Source of the DNA: Acinetobacter tibetensis
Lineage (GTDB): Bacteria; Pseudomonadota; Gammaproteobacteria; Pseudomonadales; Moraxellaceae
Assembly: GCF_023824315.1 (NCBI RefSeq)
Contig: NZ_CP098732.1
Span: 682,001 to 746,000 of the forward strand
DNA length: 64,000 nucleotides
Reading direction: 5' to 3'
In this document: positions 50,237 through 60,000 of the stretch, one piece after another
Layout of the letters: every line of letters starts with the position of its first letter
How positions within the stretch are numbered: the first letter of the stretch is position 1
Notes under the pieces: generated by a model
Seen by the model: the letters and a program-made list of their open reading frames with translations, nothing else
Database searches by the model: none
Told to the model about the DNA's origin: nothing
Program-made: the position numbers and the translations under genes

Positions 50237-50437
50237 ATGCAAAAACTAAGATTAACAATGAACGAAACTTGCCATTTTTTATCTGTACAACGCGATAAGT
50301 TGAATAAAATGGTTAAGGATGATGCGAGTTTTCCTCGACCAATTAAAGAGGGTACAAGCAGGCAAGCTGCTGTGTACTTTGATCGTGTAGAGATCGAGGG
50401 ATGGTGGGAAGAGAAAAAGCAGGCTCGATACAGTTGA
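50237..50437 (+). CDS. AlpA-family small DNA-binding regulator / excisionase-like
   Basis: 66 residues. LRLTMNETCHFLSVQRDKLNKMVKDDASFPRPIKEGTSRQAAVYFDRVEIEGWWEEK has the MerR-like winged-helix pattern of AlpA: an HTH, then the PxPI/V strand and a helix ending in W. AlpA proteins regulate integrase genes or promote excision. The gene lies 55 bases after rep and is probably co-transcribed with it. Confidence 0.78.
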   Translation: MQKLRLTMNETCHFLSVQRDKLNKMVKDDASFPRPIKEGTSRQAAVYFDRVEIEGWWEEKKQARYS

Positions 50438-50449
50438 TGTTTTATAGAG

Positions 50450-50481
50450 ACCAAGGTTGCGTAAGTTGCCTTGGTTTTTTT
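50450..50481 (+). terminator. terminator after alpA
   Basis: ACCAAGG/CCTTGGT with a 12-base loop and a T-run; it separates the replication/regulation unit from the HNH cargo gene. Confidence 0.88.
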
Positions 50482-50625
50482 ATTTATGGGTAGATATCAC
50501 AGTAATATTAAAATTTAAAAAATAAATTATAAGATATAGAAGTAATTATATGGCTGATTTCAGTATAACTTTAGTTAGATTTAGTGATATCAATTAAAAT
50601 TAGTTAGTCTAAAGGGGCTTTGGTT

Positions 50626-51780
50626 GTGAAGATGTGCATTTATTGTAGGATAGATAAAAGAGAGGATGAGTTTACATTAGAGCATGTAATCTCACAATTC
50701 TTGGGCGGCTCACAAGCACCAGATTATCTGAAAACAAGAAATGTATGTCGGACGTGTAATAGTAATCTCGGGTTATTTGTTGATGCATCCTTTGAAAAGG
50801 ACTTCCTTGTATTTAATGAATTGAACGAAGCCGCATATTCTTTTTTCGATCCTGATAACCCAACTCCACTTCCTTTAAGAAATATGGGGATCTCTGACCT
50901 TAGCCCGCCAGACATGGAGGAAGGGGAAGTTTGTGAAAGCTGGATTGGGCCTTTAGGTGAGCAAATATATTGGATTCGTCCTTCGGATGAACGAATGTAT
51001 TGGTACTCTGGCGGCAACCCAAGAACAGTAAAAAAACTAAGGACTAGAGCCTATTTCATGTGGTCAGAGCGCTCACAAAAGAATCCATTAATTACGTGGC
51101 TATCTTTTGGAGATGCTTTTAATGGTAGAAAAGTTCGAAAGGTGTCATGCACTCGAGTATCAGGGGCTAATTTAGCAGACATTGGCTTTTCTGAGCCTGA
51201 TGAGTTGGATTTGAGACGGATGGAGTATTTTAACGAGAGGTGCAGCAAAGGTCAGAAACGAAATAACAGGCTATCAATGTATCTTCGTTATGATGTTCGG
51301 TTTATGGCTAAGCTGGCAATTGGCCTTGGTCATGTCTTATTTGGAGAGAAATTCGATAATTCAAACTATACAAATGAGCTACATAAGGCACTTTGGTATA
51401 AGGAAGAAGATCCAGATCCTCGTATAGTGGGACAGAGCAACTTAGGTCAAACCAATGATTTCCTAAAAAAAGAGTGCGGTATAAAGCACGGAGTAACGAT
51501 TACACTCTTACCGTCCTCTAAGTATTTAGTTCTTAACTTGAATATTTCAAGGAAAATGAATTGGGTAATAGGGATTACTGAAATAGAAAATGTAAAAGAG
51601 TGTATTGGGATTGATTTAGAACATGGGTTGTGTGTGGTGCTATTTAAGACCCTTGGTAGAGGCATTAGTCTATCACTACCTGAGCTTATTGCTCATAACT
51701 CTAATAATATCCCTCACCCAGAATTAGTCCAAGTTGAAAATCTTTCTAAAAGGGGTGCTGATTACTTTGAAAAACTTTAA
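50626..51780 (+). CDS. HNH-type endonuclease-like protein (element cargo)
   Basis: 384 residues from GTG 50626, eight bases after AAAGGGG; TTG 50620 and ATG 50632 are in-frame alternatives. CIYC (4-7) and CRTCN (41-45) form a zinc knuckle around EHVISQFLGG (19-28), an HNH pattern in which the first His is metal/catalytic. The remaining 330 residues match nothing I know. The gene has its own spacer and terminator-isolated position, as cargo genes usually do. Antiphage defence is a plausible role but is not shown. Confidence 0.7.
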   Translation: MKMCIYCRIDKREDEFTLEHVISQFLGGSQAPDYLKTRNVCRTCNSNLGLFVDASFEKDFLVFNELNEAAYSFFDPDNPTPLPLRNMGISDLSPPDMEEGEVCESWIGPLGEQIYWIRPSDERMYWYSGGNPRTVKKLRTRAYFMWSERSQKNPLITWLSFGDAFNGRKVRKVSCTRVSGANLADIGFSEPDELDLRRMEYFNERCSKGQKRNNRLSMYLRYDVRFMAKLAIGLGHVLFGEKFDNSNYTNELHKALWYKEEDPDPRIVGQSNLGQTNDFLKKECGIKHGVTITLLPSSKYLVLNLNISRKMNWVIGITEIENVKECIGIDLEHGLCVVLFKTLGRGISLSLPELIAHNSNNIPHPELVQVENLSKRGADYFEKL

Positions 51781-51850
51781 AGAGCTTAATAAACTATTTA
51801 AACACGTATCTTTTTAAGACTAAATTTGATCCAAGTATCAAAAAATTATT

Positions 51851-51870
51851 TGTATGGTATTATGTATGGT
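51851..51870 (+). repeat. putative integrase arm-type sites, right end
   Basis: Two direct copies of TGTATGGT (51851-51858 and 51863-51870) with a 12-base period, 62 bases before the right att copy. They match the left-end sites. Confidence 0.5.
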
Positions 51871-51931
51871 TGTAAAGTTTAATTAAATTATTTGTAGTAA
51901 TTTCAATATCTTATTGTTTAAGCTTAATTGA

Positions 51932-51946
51932 CGCCACCCCACCAAA
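51932..51946 (+). other. attR of element 1 / att of a second element
   Basis: CGCCACCCCACCAAA, equal to the ssrA 3' end except for one missing T. It is followed 31 bases later by a hairpin like the ssrA terminator, and 182 bases later by a second integrase gene, mirroring the left side. Confidence 0.5.
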
Positions 51947-51976
51947 ATTCTTTCCGAAGTAATCCATCGGAATTTT

Positions 51977-52012
51977 AAAAAGCCTTTAAACTCAATGTTT
52001 AAGGGTTTTTTT
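51977..52012 (+). terminator. displaced ssrA-like terminator
   Basis: CCTTTAAAC pairs with GTTTAAGG (one bulged T), followed by T7. Layout and sequence resemble the hairpin at 47450, as expected if this was once the end of an ssrA copy. Confidence 0.65.
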
Positions 52013-52127
52013 ATTGGCTGTATTGTCCGATTCTGTCCAAAGCTGTTTGACCCTATTTTTGCTTTTTGGGGGGCAAAATTGGGACAATTTGACCCAGAAA
52101 ATAACACTTAATATTCTGGTTAAAGTT

Positions 52128-52921
52128 ATGGCACTCACAGATACTGAATGTAAAAAGTCTCAACCACGAGACAAACAATATCGTCTTTCAAATAGCAATG
52201 GACTTTCGTTAAGAATTGATCCGAATGGAAACAAATATTGGAATATTCGAATTTCAGTCCAAGGGCAGCGTAAATCTGAATCGCTAGGAAAGTACCCTGA
52301 AGTAAGTCTAAAGAAAGCCCGTGAGTTGGCTTATGAACTTAAATATAAATATTCTAAAGCTGAAAAATTGGATGAGCTTAAACCCTTATTTCGTGAAGCA
52401 GGTGAAGATTGGTTTAATAACCAAAAGGATACGTGGTCGCATAAACATATTTTGAATGTTCGAGCATCTCTGGATGAGCTTTATGTATGTTTAGGAGATA
52501 AAAGAATCAATCACATTACAGCCCCTGAAATATTAAAAATCATCAAAAAATCGAAGCACGTGGTTCTTTAGAGGTAGCGAAACGAACATTGTCACGTTGT
52601 GGCATGGTGATGAAATATTCGATTGCACATGGCTATCGCTATGACAATCCAGCAGGGGATTTAGTGTACGCGTTGAAGTCGAAAAAGGTCACTAATTTAG
52701 CTTCTTTACCTGCGTCAGAAATGCCTGAGTTTCTCAGAAAGATTCGTGGGTATCCATGTGATGCTCAAACTCAGCATGCGATTATGTTGATTATGATGAC
52801 AGGCGTACGTGTCGGTGAGTTATTACAGGCACAATGGGATGAATTCGACTTAGAAGGCCGTAAATGGGATATCCCTGAAGAGCGGATGAAAAATCGTTTA
52901 CCTCATCGTGTACCTTTAGCT
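52128..52921 (+). pseudogene. second P4-type integrase, frameshifted and truncated
   Basis: The N-terminal DUF4102 domain (LSNSNGLSLRIDPNGNKYWNIRISV...SLGKYPEVSLKKAREL) is intact from ATG 52128 to about 52540. One A lost in the A-run near 52545 shifts the frame; reading on in the other frame gives IEARGSLEVAKRTLSRCGMVMKYSIAHGYRYDNPAGDL and then MTGVRVGELLQAQWDEFD, the Arg box. It stops at HRVPLA where IS982 sequence begins. The catalytic HxxR, His and Tyr are lost, so it is inactive. Confidence 0.88.
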
Positions 52922-53434
52922 TATATGCCCATTTGATAAAGCTGTACTGAGCATTTCACCAGACTGATTCATAAGCACATGCAGTTTACAGCCAAAGAAC
53001 CACCCCATAAAACTGTTACCACGTGATGCAATTTTGGCTAATGATTTATGGCGTTGAATCCGTTAATTTTTACAGACCGGTAGAGTGGTTGAATCAACCC
53101 ATAAATATTGGCTGCGTTGGTCTTTCATTAAGGCGACATGTAATGCATGTAGTGCCAATTGATGCATATTGATGAGGTGAATCATCCGTTGGTAGCAGGG
53201 TAAGCTTTTAAATAAATGATTTTTATCCTGTTTCAACCATGAAAAGAATGCTTTGAAATTGTTGATATGAGAACACTTATACCAAATGGCGATAAAATTG
53301 ATTTCTGAGAGGCTCAATTGAGCTGGGCGAATTCTTACGGAGTGACGACTTTGTTTGAGAAATTTCCAATAAGTTGCTTCAAATTTAAGAAAGAAATCAT
53401 CAATTACGCAGAATAATTCGGTACTATTGAACAT
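52921..53434 (-). pseudogene. IS982-family transposase remnant
   Basis: Reads MFNSTELFCVIDDFFLKFEATYWKFL...RIRPAQLSLSEINFIAIWYKCSHINNFKAFF...YLWVDSTTLPVCKN, then an in-frame TAA (53060s, probably from a CAA), then RIQRHKSLAKIASRGNSFMGWFFGCKLHVLMNQSGEMLSTAL. These are IS982-type transposase blocks. The C-terminal third is missing at the junction with the integrase pseudogene. The frame is open upstream to 53470. Confidence 0.85.
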
Positions 53435-53526
53435 TAGGACTAGAGCTTTAGGTTTGGTGTGGTAACTCAACTGATGGCTCTAGTTCTTCTATTTTTCAAG
53501 TCAATTCCTTATCCGCGATTCGGGTT
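52921..53526 (-). mobile_element. IS982-family insertion sequence, one end only
   Basis: The transposase 5' end is preceded by a 30-base terminal repeat (53497-53526, outer tip AACCCGAATCGC on the minus strand). It matches 24 of 30 bases of the right repeat of the MITE at 62481-62766. The other end was lost in the deletion that joined it to the integrase pseudogene. Confidence 0.8.
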
Positions 53527-53670
53527 ATTTATATTCAATATTTTTTCAGTTAAATGTTTAGCACATTTTCATTCACGAAATCATGCACCTATAGCATAAA
53601 CAATACTACATAATTTCCTTTCTATATTGTCAATTTACGTCATAAAGTGCCATAAAATTCAGCTTAGCGC

Positions 53671-53699
53671 TGGTCAAAAATGCTAAATTTTTATACTAT
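53671..53699 (+). promoter_or_regulatory. candidate vgrG promoter
   Basis: TGGTCA (53671-53676) and TACTAT (53694-53699) are 17 bases apart and 50 bases before the vgrG start. The 220-base spacer otherwise shows nothing recognisable. Confidence 0.4.
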
Positions 53700-53749
53700 A
53701 CGGCAAACTTTATAATTACGACATTCACTTTATATTTATTAAAAACATT

Positions 53750-56700
53750 ATGTTGAATCATATTTATGCTGCTTTTGAACAGTTGGGATTCACTACACAA
53801 AAACGTGTATTGCATATCCAGTTTGCCAATGCGTTGCTGAATCAGCAGGTCTATTTACAGCGAATAGACGGTACGCATGGCTTAAATCAAGGCCTAACCG
53901 CCAGTTTAATTTGCTTGTCAACACATGCGTTTATTCCGCTAAAACAGTTTATTGGCTGTCAGGTTGCTATAGACCAAGTGACTGACACAGGCCAATTGAG
54001 CCGTATCACAGGCATCATCACCCAAGCTCAAGCTGGAGCAAGCGATGGTGCACTGACATTGTATCGCCTCACACTTGAAGACCCGACCACATTATGGAAA
54101 CAACGCCGTAACAGTCGTGTGTTTATGAATAAAAATGTGGTGGATGTGGTCAACATACTGTTCCAAGAGTGGCAACAAAAAAGTCCGCTATTTGCGGCGA
54201 GCCTGAGCCTTGATTTAGCAGGGCTAAGCCGAGAGTACGACATTCGACCTTTCATCATGCAAAGCAATGAAAGTGATTATGATTTTTTAACGCGTCTCCT
54301 CAGAAGTGAAGGAATTAGTTGGCTGATTGATGAAGCCCAAACACTGCTTGCCCAAATTCATCAACCTATTCAAGCACAAAAGCTACGCTTAATTGATGAT
54401 AACCAGCACTACCAAGCCCTGCCACGACGCAGTGTCCGCTTTCATCAGAGTAGTGCCGTTCAAGCTGTAGACAGCATTACCCATTGGCAGGCACAACGGC
54501 AGTTACAGCCCACAGCAGTGCATGTTCAGCGCTGGCAAGCTGATGCACTGACACAGGATGATGGTGCAGGCAGCGTGCAAAGCAAACATCAGCAGAGTGA
54601 GCAATATGATGTTGCAAGTTTAGGGCTAGAGCAAGCATGGCATTTTTCACCCGCATGGATGCAAGATCTGAATGGGGAGGATGGTGCAACAGCATCGGGC
54701 AATCCGCAACTGGAACAATTTAACCAGCAGCTATCGGACTACTACAATGCACAAGCCAAGCATTTCTGTGCACAGTCTACAGTGCGAGATGCTCATGTGG
54801 GTTACTGGTTTGAACTGCAAGATCATCCTGAAATTAATCAACACAGCGGTGCAGACAAAGAATTTCTCATTACCGAAAAAACCTTTTATAGCCAAAATAA
54901 CCTGCCTAAAGATTTAAACCAACAATTGGAGCAACTTCTCCAACAAAGTCATTGGCAATTCACTTCTACACTGAGCAGCATTGCAAGTGAACAGCGCCAA
55001 GGCAATCTGCTGAGCTTACAACGTCGACATATTAAAACTGTACCCGCTTATCATCCTGAGCAGCATCGCCCAACTGCCCACCCGCAACGTGCTCAGGTGG
55101 TTGGGCCGAATGGTGAAGAAATCCATGTCGATGCATGGGGACGCATTAAAGTCCGCTTTTTATTCACAAGAAATGAAGACCATACACATGATGGTGGTGC
55201 GGGCAGCAATGATAACGATACGGACTCTGCTTGGGTGGATGTACTGACCCCATGGGCAGGTGAAGGCTACGGGGCACGTTTCTTGCCGCGTATAGGGGAA
55301 ATTGTAGTCATTGACTTCTTTCAAGGAGACATAGATCGTCCTTTTGTGGTGGGACGTCTTCATGAAGCACAGCGTTCTCCTACAAAATTTGATAATGCAG
55401 GACAACTCCCTGATACCAAAAAACTGGCAGGCATTAAATCTAAAGAATATCAGGGAGAGGGCTTTAACCAGCTTCGATTTGATGACACTACAGGGCAAAT
55501 TAGTGCACAGTTACAAAGTAGCCATGCAGCAAGTCAACTCAACTTAGGTAAACTGAGTCATCCCAAAGCCACCGAAGAAAGTGAAGACCGTGGTGAAGGT
55601 TTTGAACTGCGTACTGACCAATGGGGAGCAGTACGTGCAGGACAAGGCTTACTCATCTCAACTTACAAACAAGACCAAGCAAAAGGTGATCACCTTGATT
55701 CAGAGCTTGCCAAAAAGCAACTTGAGGGTAGTCAGACCAACAGTAAAGCCTTGAGTGATATTGCCAAAAACCAGCAAACTGATGAAATCGAATCGATTGA
55801 ACAACTCAAAGAATTTGCAGATCAAATCCAAGAACAGATTGCAAAATTTGAAAAGGCGCTATTACTTTTAAACTCGCCAGATGGGATTGGTTTAAGCACC
55901 AATGCAGACATTCATGTTTCGGCTGATGGACAAATTAACCAGTTTGCAGGTGACAGCATCAATTTCACTACTCAAAAAAATCTGATTACACATGTCAGTG
56001 GTAAAGCCAGTTTATTTGCAGCACAGGGCGGCATTAAGCAAGTCGCTGCCAAAGGTAAGTTTGAAATGCAGGCTCAAAGCGATGCCTTGAGTATTTTAGC
56101 CAAACAAAACATTCAGATTGTTTCTACAGAAGACCGCATTGAAATTACCAGTCCGAAAGAGATTGTGATTACCGCAGGTGGTTCACAACTTAAAATTGAT
56201 GGTTCAGGTATTTTTCCAACGACCAGTGGCAAGTTTGAGGTGAAAGCGGGGCAGCATGTGTTTACATCAGGGGCAAATGTTAATAGCAATGCACCACAGT
56301 TGCCAAAGTCGAAATCGCTTAAAGGTGCTTTAGAGTTATTGAGAACTTATGGTGGTGACAATTTCTTTAAACAGAATAGCTATAAGGTCATTGATTCACT
56401 TGGTAAGCAGCTTATAGGTAAGCTCGATGCAAATGGTTTTGCTAAAGTAACAGGAATTGCCCCAGGTGCAGCTAAAGTTATTTTTGAGAAAGATGAGACT
56501 AGTGCATGGGCACCAAGTAGTGATTTTAAACGTGATTATACTTGGGCAGAACCTGTAGAAAAAGTTGCAGCGTCGTTAAGTAGTGCATTAGGACAGAACA
56601 TGAAACAACAACTGACCAGCAGTTTACTTTCGATGGATAAAAATAGTCTTAAAAACATAGGAAAAAATACCTTAAATGATTTAGCTGAGCAGACAGTTGG

Positions 56701-56956
56701 ACAAATCAAGGATCAAGTCAGCAATACCGCTTTAAATGCCGTTTCAAAGCAACTGAACGTTAATATTTCTCCAGATCAAATGAAAAGTTTGGTACAGATT
56801 GCCATGAATCCGAGCCAGTCAGTTGACATGATCAAAGCACAGGGTGTGGGCTTTGTAAAAGATCAAGCGACTACAAAATTGGCGAAGGCTACCAAAATGG
56901 ATTCGATTCTTCAGCAAGGTATCGTTGATCGTTTTCATAGTAAGAACGATGGTTAG
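53750..56956 (+). CDS. vgrG: type VI secretion spike protein VgrG with C-terminal extension
   Basis: 1068 residues. The gp27-like base (YRLTLEDPTTLWKQRRNSRVFMNKNVVDVVNILF, SNESDYDFLTRLLRSEGI) and gp5-like OB domain (AQVVGPNGEEIHVDAWGRIKVRF...WVDVLTPWAGEGYGARFLPRIGEIVVIDFFQGD) are followed by a DUF2345 beta-helix to about residue 850. The remaining 200 residues hold a transthyretin-like strand region (YKVIDSLGKQLIGKLDANGFAKVTGI) and a helical tail, likely the docking point for the Rhs effector. Spike of the contractile injector. No obvious enzymatic domain in the tail. Confidence 0.95.
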   Translation: MLNHIYAAFEQLGFTTQKRVLHIQFANALLNQQVYLQRIDGTHGLNQGLTASLICLSTHAFIPLKQFIGCQVAIDQVTDTGQLSRITGIITQAQAGASDGALTLYRLTLEDPTTLWKQRRNSRVFMNKNVVDVVNILFQEWQQKSPLFAASLSLDLAGLSREYDIRPFIMQSNESDYDFLTRLLRSEGISWLIDEAQTLLAQIHQPIQAQKLRLIDDNQHYQALPRRSVRFHQSSAVQAVDSITHWQAQRQLQPTAVHVQRWQADALTQDDGAGSVQSKHQQSEQYDVASLGLEQAWHFSPAWMQDLNGEDGATASGNPQLEQFNQQLSDYYNAQAKHFCAQSTVRDAHVGYWFELQDHPEINQHSGADKEFLITEKTFYSQNNLPKDLNQQLEQLLQQSHWQFTSTLSSIASEQRQGNLLSLQRRHIKTVPAYHPEQHRPTAHPQRAQVVGPNGEEIHVDAWGRIKVRFLFTRNEDHTHDGGAGSNDNDTDSAWVDVLTPWAGEGYGARFLPRIGEIVVIDFFQGDIDRPFVVGRLHEAQRSPTKFDNAGQLPDTKKLAGIKSKEYQGEGFNQLRFDDTTGQISAQLQSSHAASQLNLGKLSHPKATEESEDRGEGFELRTDQWGAVRAGQGLLISTYKQDQAKGDHLDSELAKKQLEGSQTNSKALSDIAKNQQTDEIESIEQLKEFADQIQEQIAKFEKALLLLNSPDGIGLSTNADIHVSADGQINQFAGDSINFTTQKNLITHVSGKASLFAAQGGIKQVAAKGKFEMQAQSDALSILAKQNIQIVSTEDRIEITSPKEIVITAGGSQLKIDGSGIFPTTSGKFEVKAGQHVFTSGANVNSNAPQLPKSKSLKGALELLRTYGGDNFFKQNSYKVIDSLGKQLIGKLDANGFAKVTGIAPGAAKVIFEKDETSAWAPSSDFKRDYTWAEPVEKVAASLSSALGQNMKQQLTSSLLSMDKNSLKNIGKNTLNDLAEQTVGQIKDQVSNTALNAVSKQLNVNISPDQMKSLVQIAMNPSQSVDMIKAQGVGFVKDQATTKLAKATKMDSILQQGIVDRFHSKNDG

Positions 56957-57029
56957 GACAGATTTGAATTAACGCGCAGCAATTTAAAAAATAGATGTAT
57001 TGAAAAAATAAATTAAGGGTTTGAGATAG

Positions 57030-60000
57030 ATGGCTACGGAAAAAACACAACAGGCAACAGATAAAAAAGCATCGAAGGTTGAACTTGCTATTTTTAATTT
57101 AGATAGCGTAAACACGGTGACTGACCTGCAAGTGATTGCCAAGCAAATCCAGCTTTATTTACAGGTATGTGGCAATACCAGTTTAGAACAATTAAAAGGT
57201 AGCGCGAATACTGCAACGGTAGCCAATATTTTTGCTTTAACAGGTAGTGTACTGGATTTAATTTTATACGCGACAGATAGTAAAACGGAGGAAGCTGCGG
57301 TACAACAGGGGGCATTGCTTGCTGCAAATTTAATAGGTCTATTTACAGAACCAAGCAATGAAGCACATGCGCGGATGGCATTACGTCCGATGTTTGGTCT
57401 AATGTCGCAATGTTTATATCCTGAAAATGGAAAAATTAAAGATGCGGATATTAAACGTTTGGGGCTGCATCTGAATGCGATGATCGCAGGGGATTTAGAG
57501 AAATTCTTGCAAGAAACACAAGCCAAATTAACGGCTTTATTATCGCAAGCAACAGTTTTAGGAAGTAGCATTCTTAAGAGCTTATCACTACCTGCTACAC
57601 CAATAAGTACAAGTATGACCGCAATATCAGCAGGTGCGACAGCAGAGAAAAGAGATCCGACACTAAAATTCAGTAATTGGGCTGCACCACTTATTGATTT
57701 AATTGCTCAGTCAAGTCAGGCAGATTTAACACCTAAGCTTCAGCCAAATATTCAAACACGCTTACAACAAAAAGCAACACAAGCAATTGCCACCTTAAGC
57801 CAGACATTGCAGCAGCAAGCCAACGCTGGACAAAAATACAGCTTAGCTTGGTTATTACAACAAACTTTAACTGCGATTCAGGCCAGTGAAAATAAAGGCA
57901 ATGCCAGTGTGCCGATTAACCAGACAGGAGAATATGAGCGCCATATTAAAGGGGATACCTTGGAGTTTGTCAGTTTACAGGCCGATGCGTTAAATGCACC
58001 GCCTTGTGAGGGTAATGGTTCAGACACTGGCAAGAGTATCAGTTATTCAATTGGCGCAGAGCGGGTTCAGCATGCCGATTTCTATTTACCGAAAATCGGT
58101 TTTGTATTTAGTCGTCAATATAACTCGCAAATGGATGAGTTTGATCGAGGGATAATTGGTGCTCGTTGGATGATGCCATTTTCCAATGTGATTCTGCCAA
58201 AGCAACAAGGTTATATCTTTATTGATGCGAAAGGGCGTAAACATACATTACCATCTACGATTTTGCAGCAGGCGTATACTGTTCCTTATGAAGGAATGAC
58301 GGTTCATCCAATTGAAAATGGTGATTTGCTATTAGATTTTGGTGGTGAATGGAGTTTCCATTTTCATCAATTTAGTCTTGGTCAGCCCTATCATTTAATT
58401 CAACAATTCAATGAAATCACCAATGAAAAAATTAGCCTAAGTTATCTTTTGGCAGATGGAGTTGCTTATCTTCAAACCATTAATTTCCAGTTTAAACAGG
58501 CGCAGCATCAACTAAAATTTGCCTTTAATGAGCAAGTTAAGATTATTGCTGTATTTGTGGATGATCAAATTGAGTCTTGGGCACGCTATCACTATGATGT
58601 ACAAGGCAACTTGACTACAGCTTTCGATCAAAATGGGCATGTACGTCAATACGAATATAATCAGGTGCATCAGTTAACGCGCTATACTGATCGTACTGGC
58701 CGTGGGCAAAATGTTCGTTATGAATCGATTTTGCCAAATGCCAAAGCTATCGAAGAATGGGCGGATGATGGCAGTTTTCATACCAAACTAAAATGGCATC
58801 CGCGTTTACGCCAAGTCGCAGTTTACGATGCTTATGATAATCCGACCTATTATTATTTTGATCTGGATGGTTTTACCTATCGTACCCGTTTAGGTGATGG
58901 ACGAGAGTCTTGGTATTCTCGTGACGGTGAAAAACGCATTACCCGACAAATTGATTTTGAAGGTCGAGAAACTCAACAAGAATATAATGATCAGGGACAA
59001 CTGGCGAAAATTGTACAGCCGAATGGTGGAGTGATTCGGTTTGCTTATGATAAACAAGGCAATTTAACCGAGACCAAAGATCCAGAAGGCAATATCTGGA
59101 AACGTGAATATGATGCACAGGGCAACGTCAGTAAAGAGATTAATCCTTTAGGTCATGTTACCCAATATAAATACAATAACAATAATCAAGTTGTGGAAGT
59201 AATTGATGCCAAAGGAGGCATCAAAAAAATCCAGTACAATGATCAAGGACAAATGCTGTCTTATACCGATTGCTCAGGTAAAAGCAGTACATGGGAATAT
59301 GATGAAGAGAGTGATCTGAGTGCCCAGCAAGCGGCGAATGAGCAGAAAGTTCAATATCTTTATAGCACACGAGGCAAAGACAAAGGTCAGCTTCAAGCTA
59401 TTGTTTATCCAGATGGATTAAAAGAGCTATTTGAGCATGATCAAGAAGGACGTCTGCTTAAACACACGGACACCAACGGCTTAACCACTCAATATCAATA
59501 CAATACTGTCGGCTTACTAGAACAGCGGATTGATGCCAATCAGCACCATGTGGGTTATCAATGGGATAAACAAGGCCGTCTTCAAAAGCTCATCAATCAG
59601 AATCAGGCTGAATACCAGTTTGGTTATAACAAATTTGGCCAATTAGTTCGAGAACAAGCATTTGATGGTGAAGAAAAGCACTATAGCTATAGTGAAAATG
59701 GTCTATTGTTCCAGATTCGCCAACCCAATATTCTGACTGAATTTAGCTATTATGACGATGGGCAGATTGCTTCTAAAACATATACGCATCTACATACTCA
59801 TCAAAGCCAGACAGAGTACTTTGAATATAACTTAAATCAACAATTAAGCTCAGCCAGTAATGCAGAAAGTCAGGTTCAATTATATCGTAATCAGCTTGGA
59901 CAATTGGTGCGTGAACATCAGCATTATAAGATGTTGAATCTAACTGCTGTACTGCGTTATGAATATGATGAATTAGGTAATCTGGTCAAAACTGTTCGTC

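Larger units (their letters stand above)
47390..51946 (+). mobile_element. 4.5-kb integrative element in ssrA
   Basis: Bounded by the ssrA 3' end and its degenerate copy. Contains int, a II/X-type rep, an alpA-like regulator and an HNH nuclease gene, all on the plus strand. TGTATGGT repeats near both ends look like integrase arm sites. ACGCAAYATRACG occurs upstream of int, rep and alpA. There are no virion or transfer genes, so it would need a helper to move between cells. Confidence 0.7.

Noticed and set aside
50563..50625. TTG 50620 as start of the HNH gene
   Set aside because: Only two bases separate it from AAAGGGG; GTG at 50626 has the normal eight.
52589..52936. Separate 115-residue integrase gene
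   Set aside because: It is the continuation of the 52128 integrase after a one-base deletion, not an independent gene.
53063..53470. Independent 135-residue protein
   Set aside because: It is the N-terminal part of an IS982 transposase ended by an in-frame stop, with recognisable transposase sequence continuing beyond it.
57094..57571. Minus-strand ORFs of 77 and 138 codons within the rhs 5' region
   Set aside because: No ribosome site and they overlap the conserved Rhs frame.
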